Under the pieces are notes generated by a model. The model searched no databases. It was not told the origin of the DNA and was given only the letters and a program-made list of their open reading frames with translations. A stretch of 64,000 nucleotides of DNA from Mycobacterium colombiense (GTDB lineage: Bacteria > Actinomycetota > Actinomycetes > Mycobacteriales > Mycobacteriaceae), in contig NZ_LZSX01000008.1 in assembly GCF_001665835.1 (NCBI RefSeq), positions 124,001-188,000 of the forward strand, in the 5' to 3' direction. Positions 21,087-30,599 of the stretch are shown piece after piece. Within the stretch, counting starts at the first letter, position 1. Each line of letters begins with the position of its first letter. The position numbers and the translations under genes are program-made.

Positions 21087-22057
21087 TGACCAGTTCGACC
21101 GACGCCGTCCCGACGCCCCACGCCACCGCCGAGCAGGTGGAAGCCGCCCGGCACGACAGCAAGCTGGCCCAGGTGCTCTACCACGACTGGGAAGCCGAGA
21201 CTTACGACGACAAATGGTCGATCTCCTATGACCAGCGCTGCATCGACTACGCGCGCGGCCGCTTCGACGCCATCGTGCCCGACGAGGTGCTGCGGGAGCT
21301 GCCCTACGATCGCGCCCTCGAATTAGGCTGCGGCACAGGGTTTTTCCTGCTCAACCTGATCCAGTCCGGGGTCGCCCGTCGCGGATCGGTGACCGACCTG
21401 TCGCCGGGCATGGTCAAGGTCGCCACCCGCAACGGCCAGTCGCTGGGCCTCGAGATCGACGGCCGGGTCGCCGACGCCGAGGGCATCCCGTACGAGGACA
21501 ACACCTTCGACCTGGTCGTCGGGCACGCGGTGCTGCACCACATCCCCGACGTGGAGCTCTCGCTGCGCGAGGTGATCCGGGTGCTGCGCCCGGGTGGCCG
21601 GTTCGTCTTCGCCGGCGAGCCGACCAGTGCCGGCGACGTCTATGCCCGCGAGCTGTCCACCCTGACCTGGCGCATCGCCACCAACGTCACCAAGCTGCCC
21701 GGCCTGGGGAGCTGGCGGCGCCCGCAGGCCGAGCTGGACGAGTCCTCTCGGGCCGCCGCGCTGGAGGCGATCGTCGACCTGCACACCTTCACGCCGGGTG
21801 ACCTGGAGCGGATGGCCGCCAGCGCCGGCGCCACCGAGGTGCGGACCGTCAGCGAAGAGTTCACCGCCGCGATGTTCGGCTGGCCGGTGCGCACCTTCGA
21901 GGCGTCGGTGCCGCCCGGGCTCCTGGGCTGGGGCTGGGCGAAATTCGCCTTCAACGGCTGGAAGACGCTGAGCTGGGTGGACGCCAACGTGTGGCGCCGC
22001 GTGGTCCCGAAGGGCTGGTTCTACAACGTGATGGTGACCGGGGTCAAACCCTCCTGA
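21086..22057 (+). CDS. Class I SAM-dependent methyltransferase (Rv3038c-like)
   Basis: A 323-aa methyltransferase. SAM motif I is LELGCGTGFFLLNL near residue 75; acidic loop and post-I elements follow (DAEGIPYEDNTFDLVVGHAVLHHIPD), then RVLRPGGRFVF. Its domain order is that of UbiE-type enzymes with a C-terminal extension. The acceptor is unknown. The start is supported by a leaderless promoter. Confidence 0.87.
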   Translation: MTSSTDAVPTPHATAEQVEAARHDSKLAQVLYHDWEAETYDDKWSISYDQRCIDYARGRFDAIVPDEVLRELPYDRALELGCGTGFFLLNLIQSGVARRGSVTDLSPGMVKVATRNGQSLGLEIDGRVADAEGIPYEDNTFDLVVGHAVLHHIPDVELSLREVIRVLRPGGRFVFAGEPTSAGDVYARELSTLTWRIATNVTKLPGLGSWRRPQAELDESSRAAALEAIVDLHTFTPGDLERMAASAGATEVRTVSEEFTAAMFGWPVRTFEASVPPGLLGWGWAKFAFNGWKTLSWVDANVWRRVVPKGWFYNVMVTGVKPS

Positions 22058-23247
22058 GCGGTGGTCTGCGCTTCGGCACCGACGACCTCGGCTATCTGCG
22101 GTCGCGCGCGGGTACCGCGGCGCTGGAGGCGGTCGCCCAACTCGAACTGACCGACGCCACCCTGGTGGCCGATGTCGCCGCGGCGCGCGCCGAATTCGGC
22201 GACCGTGCCGCGGTGCTGGTGGAGACGGTGCTGTTGCGCCGCCGCGCCCTGGAAAAACTGGGCGAGCTGGGAGTGTCGGATTGGCTCTTCACCGACGAGG
22301 CGCTGCAGCAGGCCACCGCGGCGCCGGTGGCGTTGCACCGGGCCGGGCGGCTGGCCGGTGACGGCGGCGTCGTCGTGCACGACGCGACCTGTTCGATCGG
22401 CACCGAGCTCGCCGCGCTGAGCGCCTGCGGGATCGCCGCGCTTGGCAGCGATATCGATCCGGTGCGGCTGGCGATGGCACGCCACAACGTGGGGGAGTCG
22501 GCCTGGATCTGCCGCGCCGACGCGCTGCGCCCGGTCACCCGCGACGCCGTGCTCGTGGCGGATCCGGCCCGGCGCGTGGAGGGTCGGCGGCGATTGCGCA
22601 TCGACGACTACCGGCCCGGCCTGGGCTCGCTGCTCGACGCCTACCGCGGCCGAGAATTCGTCGTAAAGTGCGCTCCCGGAATCGATTTCGATGAGGTGCG
22701 ACGCCTGGGCTTCGACGGTGAGATCGAGGTGACGTCGTATCGCGGCTCCGTGCGGGAAGCCTGCCTGTGGTCGGCGGGGCTGGCGCGGCCCGGTGTGCGC
22801 CGGCGGGCGAGCCTCCTGGATCGCGGTGAGCAGCTCACCGACGACGACCCGGACGACTGCCCGGTGGCGCCGGTCGGGCGCTGGATCGTCGACCCGGACG
22901 GCGCGGTGGTGCGGGCCGGGCTGGTGCGCCACTACGGCGCGCGGCACGGGCTGTGGCAGCTCGATCCCGACATCGCCTACCTCTCCGGCGATCGGCTGCC
23001 CGCGGCGGACCGCGGGTTCGAGGTGCTCGAGCAGCTGGTCTTCGACGAACGCCGGCTTCGCCAGGCCCTGTCGGCGCTGGACTGCGGTTCGCTGGAGATC
23101 CTGGTCCGCGGGGTGCGGGTGGATCCGGACGCGCTGCGCAAACGGATGCGATTGCGCGGGCGCCGATCGCTGTCGGTGGTCATCGCCCGCATCGGTGCGC
23201 GCAGCGCCGGCCGGGCGATGGCGTTCGTTTGCCAACCCTCCCGATAG
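21991..23247 (+). CDS. THUMP-like-domain SAM methyltransferase (Rv3037c-like)
   Basis: A protein of up to 418 aa with a Rossmann methyltransferase centre (VVHDATCSIGTELAAL near residue 128, SDIDPVRLAMARHN after it) and a C-terminal THUMP-like domain; such proteins are suspected RNA methyltransferases. The start is unclear. GTG 21991 would overlap the previous gene by 67 bases. The homologous N-terminus appears to begin near GLRFGTDDL (about 22063), where no ATG, GTG or TTG is in frame; a CTG at 22054 overlaps the previous stop as CTGA. Confidence 0.8.
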   Translation: MAPRGPEGLVLQRDGDRGQTLLSGGLRFGTDDLGYLRSRAGTAALEAVAQLELTDATLVADVAAARAEFGDRAAVLVETVLLRRRALEKLGELGVSDWLFTDEALQQATAAPVALHRAGRLAGDGGVVVHDATCSIGTELAALSACGIAALGSDIDPVRLAMARHNVGESAWICRADALRPVTRDAVLVADPARRVEGRRRLRIDDYRPGLGSLLDAYRGREFVVKCAPGIDFDEVRRLGFDGEIEVTSYRGSVREACLWSAGLARPGVRRRASLLDRGEQLTDDDPDDCPVAPVGRWIVDPDGAVVRAGLVRHYGARHGLWQLDPDIAYLSGDRLPAADRGFEVLEQLVFDERRLRQALSALDCGSLEILVRGVRVDPDALRKRMRLRGRRSLSVVIARIGARSAGRAMAFVCQPSR

Positions 23248-23317
23248 CGCCGGGTACGCTGGCGGCGTCACTTCTCCGGGTCACCGGCCCTGGCCAGTTT
23301 GCGAGGACAATTCCACG

Positions 23318-24001
23318 ATGCGTTACCTGATAGCCGCCGCGCTGCTCGCGGCGGCGATCTTGGTGGGATGGCCGGCCGCGGCCGACCCACCGTCGTGCGC
23401 CAGCCTGGGCGGCAGCGTCGAGGACGGCCAGATGTGCCGCCTGCGCGCCACCGGCCCCAACTACATGCTCAACATGGCCTTTCCCGCCGACTATCCGGAC
23501 GAACAGGCGCTGACCGACTACATCACCCAGAACCGCGACGGCTTCGTCGCCGTCGCGCAGAGTTCCGGGGGGCGCGACCAGCCCTACCAGCTCGAGGCCA
23601 CCACCGAGCAGCGCTTCGCCGGGCAGCCGCCGCACAACACCCGCAGCGTCGTGCTCAAGTTCTTCCAGGATGTCGGGGGAGCGCACTCGTCGATCTGGTA
23701 CAAGGCTTTCAACTACAACCTGGGGACCAAGCAGCCCATCACCTTCGACAACCTGTTCCCTCCGGGCGCTACGCCGCTGGACGCCATCTTCCCGATCGTG
23801 CAGCGCGACCTGGAACGCCAAACCCCTTTGGGCGCCGCGATTCTGCCGTCGACGGGACATGACCCGACGCACTATCAGAACTTCGCCATCACCGACGACC
23901 AGCTGATCTTCTACTTCGCCCCGGGCGAGATGCTGCCGGCGTTCGGCGGGCCGTTGCAGGCCCAGGTGCCGCGCAACGCCATCCCGCCGCTGGCGATCTA
24001 A
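23318..24001 (+). CDS. Secreted DUF3298/RsiV-like protein (TB22.2-like, Rv3036c)
   Basis: Exported protein of 227 aa. A signal peptide covers residues 1-22 (RYLIAAALLAAAILVGWPAAA, cleavage before DPP). The mature part has the beta-rich RsiV/DUF3298 fold, with DNLFPPGATPLDAIFPIVQ and the C-terminal FAPGEMLPAFGGP typical of the family. M. tuberculosis TB22.2 has the same length; esterase activity has been proposed for it, which I treat as uncertain. The ATG lies far inside a longer open frame, but the signal peptide fixes it. A TACGCT box is at 23262-23267. Confidence 0.87.
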   Translation: MRYLIAAALLAAAILVGWPAAADPPSCASLGGSVEDGQMCRLRATGPNYMLNMAFPADYPDEQALTDYITQNRDGFVAVAQSSGGRDQPYQLEATTEQRFAGQPPHNTRSVVLKFFQDVGGAHSSIWYKAFNYNLGTKQPITFDNLFPPGATPLDAIFPIVQRDLERQTPLGAAILPSTGHDPTHYQNFAITDDQLIFYFAPGEMLPAFGGPLQAQVPRNAIPPLAI

Positions 24002-24005
24002 GGGC

Positions 24006-24395
24006 TCAGACCGGGCCGGCCTGCAGCTCCATGGCCACGGCGCCGAGCGCCAGCGCCACCTGCGCGACGCAACCGATGAGCGGGACGAAGAACGCCCGCC
24101 TCTGCCGCACCAGGAAATACACGGCGACGACGATGTCGACGACCAGGAGGGCGGCGCCGCCCCAGGTGCCCAGGTTCATGGCCCGGTCGATCCAGGCGGG
24201 ATCGCCGCATTTTCGGGACCCGCACGGATCGGTGGTCATCACCAGCAGGCCCAGCAGCACAAAGCTCGCCGCGTAGAGGCCGCCGTGGATGACCAGCAGG
24301 ACGGACGTCGCCACGATGTCGGCGGTACTGCCGCGCGGGCTGGCGGTGGTCATGGTGGTCGCGGCGCCTGTGGCCGCGGGTTCATCGATCGGCAC
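24006..24395 (-). CDS. Four-helix membrane protein, function unknown
   Basis: A 129-aa protein with four predicted membrane segments, beginning near IVATSVLLVIHGGLY. A short loop carries two cysteines (DPCGSRKCGDP), possibly a disulfide outside the membrane. I recognise no named family. It starts 18 bases after the stop of the beta-propeller gene on the same strand and is probably its operon partner. It ends five bases from the convergent TB22.2-like gene. Confidence 0.65.
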   Translation of the reverse strand: MPIDEPAATGAATTMTTASPRGSTADIVATSVLLVIHGGLYAASFVLLGLLVMTTDPCGSRKCGDPAWIDRAMNLGTWGGAALLVVDIVVAVYFLVRQRRAFFVPLIGCVAQVALALGAVAMELQAGPV

Positions 24396-24413
24396 TACAG
24401 GAGGATGTCCCGG

Positions 24414-25736
24414 TCAGGCCGGGGCAAAACCGTAAACCTGGCCGTCGCTGGTGGCGGCCACCACGCGGCGATCGGTGCCGACCGACACCCCGACCGGATA
24501 CCCGGTCGCCGCCGGCATCGGGTAGCTGCCCAGCGTGCGGCCGCTGCCCGGATCGAAGATCAGCAGCGACATGCCGGGGGCGCCGTTCGCCGGGGGCCCG
24601 CTGGCCACCGTGTAGCCGACGCCGGTGCCGGCCAGGCTCGACGTCGACAGGGGCAGCACGTCGTCGCGGCGCCACACCTGATCGGCGTGATCGCCGGCGT
24701 CCTTGAACGCCGCCAGCTTCGTGTCGGGCCCGCCGCCGCTCACGATCAACCCCTGGGGGGTGACCGCGGGCGGCGTCTGCGCCAAGAAGCCCAGCGGCGC
24801 CGACCATTTCACCTTCGCGTCGGCGGCGCGCAGTGCCCACAGTCGTTGGTCGCGGCCGTTGACGTAGACGGTCGACCCGTCCGCCGACAGCACCGGGCTG
24901 GCGATGACACCGGCACCCACTGCGTCGCTGGTCCACTCGCGGGTCAGCAGCGGCGCCTGCCCGGGGTGGTACTTGAGCCCCACCAGACCCGCGGCGGGAG
25001 CGCCGGGCTGCCAGACACCGAGCACCGCCATCCCGTTGGCCGCCGAGAAGGCGGGCGGGGCCGCGACGGGACAGCCCTGGCGGGCCGGCGCGCAGTCGGC
25101 CAGCCCGCGCGCGGCGTCGGTGGGGTCGACGCCGTCGACCAGGTCGAGCGGGCTCCCCGTCACCTGGCCGCGATGGGAGTCGAAGACCAGCACCTGTCCC
25201 AGGTGCGTGGCCACCAGCAGCGCGCCCTGCCCGACGAATCGCGGCGTGGTGGGCATGCCGATCACCGGTTGGCGCCACCGCGTCCACTGGGTCACCGGGA
25301 AAGACAGGAGCGCTCCGGGCTGGCCGACGTAGAGGTTGTCGAAGCCGTCGAGCAGCGGCCCGCCGAAGCCGCCGCCCTGGGCCAGACGCACACACCAGCG
25401 CTGCCGGCCGTTGTTGTTGTTCTCCCATTCCATCAGCGAGCATCCCGCCGAGGTTTGGGCGTTGAGGGCGAGGTAGCCCCGCGCGCTCAGCGCCGGTCCG
25501 GCGGCCAGGCTTCCCTTGACCGACCGGGTCCATTGCAGCGAGAGTTTGGAGGCCCCGTCAGTGGCGGTGTAGCTGCTGTTGGCGGCGTCGGCGTACTGCG
25601 CCGGCCAGCCCTGCGCGGCCGAGGCGTCGACCCAGGAATCGGTGTTGCCGCATGCACCGGCCCCGATGGTGATCATCGCCGCCAACACGACGGATGACGA
25701 ACGCCGGAGCCCACTGACGAGTTGTCGGGCAAGCAC
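24414..25736 (-). CDS. Exported PQQ-like beta-propeller protein (Rv3035-like)
   Basis: Protein of about 440 aa from the GTG at 25736. Basic residues and a hydrophobic segment (VVLAAMITIGAGACG) form a signal that may end in a lipoprotein cysteine, though the lipobox is weak. The rest is repeated beta-strand units with WxW-like turns and VYVNGRDQRLWAL, YGFAPA and DNLYVGQPG blades, as in PQQ/BamB-type eight-bladed propellers. The frame opens at 25883, but that extension is not signal-like. Role unknown; a scaffold in the envelope is plausible. Confidence 0.78.
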   Translation of the reverse strand: MLARQLVSGLRRSSSVVLAAMITIGAGACGNTDSWVDASAAQGWPAQYADAANSSYTATDGASKLSLQWTRSVKGSLAAGPALSARGYLALNAQTSAGCSLMEWENNNNGRQRWCVRLAQGGGFGGPLLDGFDNLYVGQPGALLSFPVTQWTRWRQPVIGMPTTPRFVGQGALLVATHLGQVLVFDSHRGQVTGSPLDLVDGVDPTDAARGLADCAPARQGCPVAAPPAFSAANGMAVLGVWQPGAPAAGLVGLKYHPGQAPLLTREWTSDAVGAGVIASPVLSADGSTVYVNGRDQRLWALRAADAKVKWSAPLGFLAQTPPAVTPQGLIVSGGGPDTKLAAFKDAGDHADQVWRRDDVLPLSTSSLAGTGVGYTVASGPPANGAPGMSLLIFDPGSGRTLGSYPMPAATGYPVGVSVGTDRRVVAATSDGQVYGFAPA

Positions 25737-25872
25737 CTTCGGTTTTCCCAATCCTTTTCGCGTGGCAGGCCGCGCGCTGGCGGACCCGGCCGTTGGGCGG
25801 CAATCGAGTACAGGTGAGGGTAACCCGTGGCGGTTCGCGGGCTTACGATTGACCGAGTTAGGCTGTCCGGCC

Positions 25873-26610
25873 ATGACGAGCATGTGGGGTGCACCGGTCC
25901 ATCGCCGTTGGCGGGGATCGAACCTGCGGGACCCGCGTCAGGCCAAGTTCCTCACGCTGGCCTCGCTGAAATGGATGCTGCGCAACCGCGCATACACCCC
26001 GTGGTACCTGGTGCGCTATTGGCGGCTGCTGAAGTTCAAGCTGGCCAACCCGCACATCATCACCCGCGGCATGGTGTTCCTCGGCAAGGGCGTCGAAATC
26101 CATGCGACGCCCGAGCTCGCGCAGCTCGAGATCGGCCGCTGGGTGCACATCGGCGACAAGAACACCATCCGCGCGCATGAAGGCTCGCTGCGGTTCGGCG
26201 ACAAGGTGGTGCTGGGTCGCGACAACGTCATCAACGCCTACCTCGACATCGAGCTCGGCGATTCGGTGTTGATGGCCGACTGGTGCTACGTCTGCGATTT
26301 CGACCATCGGATGGACAACATCGACATGCCGATCAAGGACCAGGGCATCGTCAAGTCCCCGGTGCGGATCGGCCCGGACACCTGGGTGGGCGTAAAGGTC
26401 TCGGTGCTACGGGGCACGTCCGTCGGACGCGGTTGCGTGCTGGGGTCTCACGCGGTGGTCCGCGGGGTGATCCCGGACTACTCGATCGCGGTCGGCGCAC
26501 CGGCCAAGGTGGTCAAGAACCGCCAGCTCGCCTGGGAGAGCTCGGCCGCGCAGCGCGCCGAACTGGCGGCCGCGCTGGCCGACATCGAACGCAAGAAGGC
26601 CGCGCGCTAG
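25873..26610 (+). CDS. Hexapeptide-repeat acyltransferase (Rv3034c-like)
   Basis: A 245-aa left-handed beta-helix acyltransferase. Repeated hexapeptides run from about residue 65 to 205 (for example IGDKNTIRAHEGSLRFGDKV, and ending VGAPAKVVKNRQ, the typical last coil). It would transfer an acetyl or other acyl group to a sugar or lipid acceptor. Start ATG 25873 is preceded by TAGGCT at 25859-25864, giving an almost leaderless transcript. It is divergent from the beta-propeller gene. Confidence 0.85.
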   Translation: MTSMWGAPVHRRWRGSNLRDPRQAKFLTLASLKWMLRNRAYTPWYLVRYWRLLKFKLANPHIITRGMVFLGKGVEIHATPELAQLEIGRWVHIGDKNTIRAHEGSLRFGDKVVLGRDNVINAYLDIELGDSVLMADWCYVCDFDHRMDNIDMPIKDQGIVKSPVRIGPDTWVGVKVSVLRGTSVGRGCVLGSHAVVRGVIPDYSIAVGAPAKVVKNRQLAWESSAAQRAELAAALADIERKKAAR

Positions 26611-26673
26611 CCTTCCGCTTGCGGCTGCTCGTCCACCTTAGGGCGGCAGCGGCGCCGAAGTGGCGAATCGTGA

Positions 26674-28002
26674 TCAGATGCTCTGATATCGCCGCAGCGC
26701 CTCGGTGCGCTCGGCGGCGTGGTCAACGATGGGCGCCGGGTAGCCGTCCGGCCGCTCACCCTTGCGCAGGTGCACGTCGTCGGCCGAGCGCAGTTCGGGT
26801 ACCCAGCGCCGAACGTAATCGCCGGACGGGTCGAACTTCTCGCCCTGGGTGATCGGGTTGAACACCCGGAAGTAGGGTGCGGCATCGGTACCGCAACCCG
26901 CACACCACTGCCAGCCGTGCTGGTTGTTCGCCATGTCGCCGTCCACCAGCTGGTCCAGGAACCATTCGGCACCCCACTGCCACGGCAGGTGCAGGTCCTT
27001 GACCAGAAACGACGCCACGATCATCCGCACCCGGTTGTGCATGAAGCCGGTCTCGCGCAGCTGACGCATGCCGGCGTCGACGAAGGGAAATCCGGTCTCG
27101 CCGGCTTTCCACGCCTCGAAGCGGCGTTTGGCCTCGGCGCCGGTGTCGGTCTGGATGCCGTCGAAGTCGCTGTTCCAGTTGCGCCAGGCGCTGTCCGGCC
27201 AGTGGTGCAGCACGTCGGCGTAGAAGTCACGAAAAGCCAACTCCCGCATGAAGGCTTGTGCCCCGCCGCTGCGCAGGTCCAGGTCGGCGACCAGGGTGCG
27301 GGGATGAATGGTGCCGAACTTCAGGTGCGCCGACATGCGGCTGGTCCCCGTCAGGTCCGGCCTGTTGCGGTCCTCGGCGTAGCTCTGTAATCCCTTGTCC
27401 ACAAACGACTTCCACTGCTTTCGCGCCGCCGCCTCGCCGGCTGCCACCTCGAGGGCCGGTCCGGGATCGGGGATCTCGCATTGCTCGATCCGCAGCTGCG
27501 CCGGATCCAGCCAGCGTGCGGACTCCGCGTCCGACTTCGCCGGTTCGCGCCAGCCGGTCTTTTGCCACTGACGCAGGAACGGGGTGAACACCTTGTAAGA
27601 CGAGCCGTCCGGCTTGGTGACGCGGCCGGGCGAGACCAGATACGGCGACCCCGTCGCCACCAGCGGCACCGAATCCAGTGCCGCGCCGACCTTCTCGTCG
27701 CGGCACTTACCGAACGGCGCGTAGTCCTCGGAGACGTGCACCGACGACGCATCGATTTCCTTGGCGATGCGCGGAATCTGCGTGTGGGGCTGCCCGCGGG
27801 TGACGAGGAGCCGGCCGTCGAGATCGTCGCGCAGCCGGCGCAGCGAGTCACCCAGGTACTGCAGCCGGCGTTGTCCCGACGACTTTTCCAGGGGTGGATC
27901 GAGCACGAAGCAGGCGAGCACCTCGTCGTTCTCGGCCGCGGCGATCAGCGCCGGATGGTCGCGCAACCGCAGATCGCGGCGAAACCACAGCAGTGCCGGC
28001 AT
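26674..28002 (-). CDS. phr: Class I deoxyribodipyrimidine photolyase
   Basis: FAD-dependent light-driven repair of UV pyrimidine dimers, 442 aa. The N-terminal antenna-binding Rossmann domain starts LLWFRRDLRLRDHPAL. The C-terminal FAD domain holds TSRMSAHLKFGTIHPR, FRDFYADVLHHWPD, GFPFVDAGMRQLRETG and HNRVRMIVASFLVKDLHLPW, then NNQHGWQWCAGCGTDAAPYFR. M. tuberculosis has no equivalent here. It is the last gene of the minus-strand run MMPL-TspO-photolyase, three bases after TspO, which puts it under the same operator as the carotenoid genes. Confidence 0.95.
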   Translation of the reverse strand: MPALLWFRRDLRLRDHPALIAAAENDEVLACFVLDPPLEKSSGQRRLQYLGDSLRRLRDDLDGRLLVTRGQPHTQIPRIAKEIDASSVHVSEDYAPFGKCRDEKVGAALDSVPLVATGSPYLVSPGRVTKPDGSSYKVFTPFLRQWQKTGWREPAKSDAESARWLDPAQLRIEQCEIPDPGPALEVAAGEAAARKQWKSFVDKGLQSYAEDRNRPDLTGTSRMSAHLKFGTIHPRTLVADLDLRSGGAQAFMRELAFRDFYADVLHHWPDSAWRNWNSDFDGIQTDTGAEAKRRFEAWKAGETGFPFVDAGMRQLRETGFMHNRVRMIVASFLVKDLHLPWQWGAEWFLDQLVDGDMANNQHGWQWCAGCGTDAAPYFRVFNPITQGEKFDPSGDYVRRWVPELRSADDVHLRKGERPDGYPAPIVDHAAERTEALRRYQSI

Positions 28003-28005
28003 GAT

Positions 28006-28485
28006 CTAGCGGTTCAGTCGCCAGATGTGGGTGGACAGGATGGTCGCGAAGCCACACCACAGCGGGTAGGGCAGCAACGCCAGCCCGCCGCGTGGCGTGG
28101 CTTGGGCCGTGCGCCTGACCAGATCTGCGCTGCTGGCCGTCAGCGCCGCGGCGCCGACCGCGCTCGCGCCGAGTTTGTGATACCCGAAGAACAGCCAACT
28201 CCATCCGGCATTCAGGAGCAGGTTGACCGCCAGCGCCACGGCGTAGTTGCGTGCCTTGTCGTGCTGCGCGGCCGCGCGAAACCGGTCGATGGCCACCGCC
28301 GACGTACCCGCGATGTCAGCGTAGAGCGTCGTCCACACGGTGGGAAAGGCGGCGCGGGGCGGCTGGTAGGAGGGCTTGCGAAGCCGCGAGTACCACCGGG
28401 GAATGGCGTTGCTGCTGGCGATGCTTCCGGTGCCGGCGGCTGCGGCGACGGCCAGGCCGGTCGCGGCCAGAATCGACCTGTTCAC
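28006..28485 (-). CDS. TspO/MBR family tryptophan-rich sensory protein
   Basis: A 159-aa membrane protein with five helices. TspO hallmarks are WYSRLRKPSYQPP followed by FPTVWTTLY, then NLLLNAGWSWLFFGYHKLG. TspO proteins bind porphyrins or other tetrapyrroles, and in Rhodobacter one regulates photopigment genes by light and oxygen. It overlaps the MMPL gene by four bases and is followed by photolyase, so a photo-oxidative stress role fits. The presence of a WRL C-terminus is ordinary. Confidence 0.9.
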   Translation of the reverse strand: MNRSILAATGLAVAAAAGTGSIASSNAIPRWYSRLRKPSYQPPRAAFPTVWTTLYADIAGTSAVAIDRFRAAAQHDKARNYAVALAVNLLLNAGWSWLFFGYHKLGASAVGAAALTASSADLVRRTAQATPRGGLALLPYPLWCGFATILSTHIWRLNR

Positions 28486-30593
28486 GGTGTGCTCCGTTCT
28501 GGTTGTTTCCGGTCCGCTTGTCGCTCAACGGCTTTGGTGTGGGCAGGGTTGGTGGGCCACCAGATCCGGTCGCCGATGAGGGCGAACAGGGCCGGGATGA
28601 CCAGCGTGCGCACCACGAAGGTGTCGAGCAGGATGCCCAGGCCGACGATGATCCCGAGCTGGGTCAGGACGATCAGGGGCAACACCCCGAGCACGCAGAA
28701 CACGGCGGCCAAAACGATTCCCGCGCTGGTGATCACGCCCCCGGTGGCCGACACCGCCCGCACCATCCCCGCACGGGCACCGTGCTGCGCGGCTTCCTCG
28801 CGGGCCCGGGTGACCAAGAAGATGGTGTAGTCCACGCCGAGGGCCGCCAGGAACAGAAAGGCGAACAGCGGGGTGGTGTTGTCCAGCGCCGGGAAGCCGA
28901 AGACGTGCAGGCTCGCCCAGCCGCCCATGCCCAGCGCGGCCAGCGCGCCCAGAATCGTCGCGGCCAGCAGCGTCGGTGGCGCGAGGGCCGACCGCAGCAG
29001 CACGTAGAGGACGATCAGGATGACGGCCAGGATCGCCGGGATCAGCAACATCCGGTCATGCGCGGCCGCGTCGCGAATGTCCAGAGCCTGTGCGTCCGCC
29101 CCGCCCACCAGCGCGTGCGGGTCGGCGGCCCGTGTCGAATCCCGCAGCGCGGCAACGATTCCGAATGCGCGCGTTGACGACGGCGGTGCGTCGGTCACCA
29201 CCGACCACTTCGTCAGCCCCGATCCGGATCGGCCGGACTCGGTCGCCGAGACGACGCCAGGGGTGGACCTGATCGCCCGCTGTACGGGTGCGGCGTGATC
29301 GGTAGGGCTGACGACCAGCGTCGGGTTGGCCAGGCCGGCCGGAAAATGTTCGGCCACAACGGTGTAACCGGTTACCGAGTCGGCGCTGACCCGGAACTGC
29401 TCGGTCTGCGACAAACCGATCCGAGTTCCGAGCAGGCCCGCGCCAAGGGCCGCCAGCACGGCGATCGCGACCGCGGCGATCAGTGCGGGGCGCCCGCCCA
29501 CCCATTCGGCGACGCGGTGCCACCCGCCGGAGTCCAGGTTTTCGTCGTCGTCGGCGTGCGGGATGAACGGCCAGAACAAACTCCGGCCGCACACGGCCAG
29601 CAACGGGGGCAGGATCACCAGCACCGAAATCGCGGCAACCACAAGGCCGCACGCCGCCAGGGCGCCCAGGCTGCGGGTGCTCGGGGTGGACGCGAACAGC
29701 AGGGTGAGCAGCGCCAGCACCACGGTGGCGTTGCTGGCGACGATGGCCGGCCCCGCGCTGCGCACCGCCTGACGCAGCGCGGCGCGGTGTGCGGACCGGC
29801 GCCGGAGCTCCTGGCGATATCGGGAGATCAGCAACAGCGCGTAGTTGGTGCCGGCGCCGAAGACCAGCACGCTGGTGATCCCGGAGGTGGCGCCGTCGAA
29901 GCTCAGCCCGGTCAGCGACGCCACGGACGTGCCGGCCGCGGCGGCCACCCGATCGGCGAATCCGACCACGAGCAGCGGGACCAGCCACAGCACCGGGGAG
30001 CGGTAGGTGGCGATCAGCAGCAGCGCCACCACCGCCGTCGTCACCGCGAGCAGGGTGACATTTGCGCCTGCGAAGGCGCTTGCGATGTCGGCGCCGAATG
30101 CCGGGCCGCCCGTGACGTGCGCCTGCAGGTCCGAGGGCAGACCGCTGGCCGCGGCCGTGCGCAGCGTGGCGACGGCGTGGCCCAGGGCGAGCCCGGACAG
30201 GTCGGTGGTGATCGGCACGACGCCGAGGGCGGCCTTGGAATCCTGCGAGGGCATCAGAGATGCGACCTGATTCGCGCCGGGCTGCGCTGCCGCCTGCACC
30301 CGATCGCGTGCGGCCTGGGCGGCGGCGATATCGGACGGGCTGAGGACCCGGCCATCGCTGCGGCTGACCACCACGATCATCGGGGCTTTGTCACCCCCGG
30401 GAAATTGCTTTGCCAGCGCGTCGACCTGCGCGGATTGCGCCGCTACCGGAACCGACTGCGGGGACTGGCCCGCGGCGGCGTTGCCGCCGACCAGAACCAT
30501 GAATGCGACACCCAGCAGGGCCGTGACCAGCGCGAGCAGCCATGAACGCCGGCCCGTCACGGCGCCGGCCAGAAAATCCCACAGCACGAACAC
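28482..30593 (-). CDS. MMPL/RND family transporter of the photoprotection island
   Basis: A 703-aa RND exporter with the duplicated layout of one helix, a periplasmic domain and a helical bundle in each half. Signatures are VFGAGTNYALLLISRYRQEL in the first bundle and AALGVDYTIFLVTRAREEA in the second. It is shorter than classical MmpL proteins and of the YdfJ-like type. GTG start with AAAGGG just upstream. It heads the TspO-photolyase run and lies across a shared operator from the isomerase gene; transport of carotenoid or a related lipid is inference. Confidence 0.9.
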   Translation of the reverse strand: MFVLWDFLAGAVTGRRSWLLALVTALLGVAFMVLVGGNAAAGQSPQSVPVAAQSAQVDALAKQFPGGDKAPMIVVVSRSDGRVLSPSDIAAAQAARDRVQAAAQPGANQVASLMPSQDSKAALGVVPITTDLSGLALGHAVATLRTAAASGLPSDLQAHVTGGPAFGADIASAFAGANVTLLAVTTAVVALLLIATYRSPVLWLVPLLVVGFADRVAAAAGTSVASLTGLSFDGATSGITSVLVFGAGTNYALLLISRYRQELRRRSAHRAALRQAVRSAGPAIVASNATVVLALLTLLFASTPSTRSLGALAACGLVVAAISVLVILPPLLAVCGRSLFWPFIPHADDDENLDSGGWHRVAEWVGGRPALIAAVAIAVLAALGAGLLGTRIGLSQTEQFRVSADSVTGYTVVAEHFPAGLANPTLVVSPTDHAAPVQRAIRSTPGVVSATESGRSGSGLTKWSVVTDAPPSSTRAFGIVAALRDSTRAADPHALVGGADAQALDIRDAAAHDRMLLIPAILAVILIVLYVLLRSALAPPTLLAATILGALAALGMGGWASLHVFGFPALDNTTPLFAFLFLAALGVDYTIFLVTRAREEAAQHGARAGMVRAVSATGGVITSAGIVLAAVFCVLGVLPLIVLTQLGIIVGLGILLDTFVVRTLVIPALFALIGDRIWWPTNPAHTKAVERQADRKQPERSTP

Positions 30594-30599
30594 AACCCT

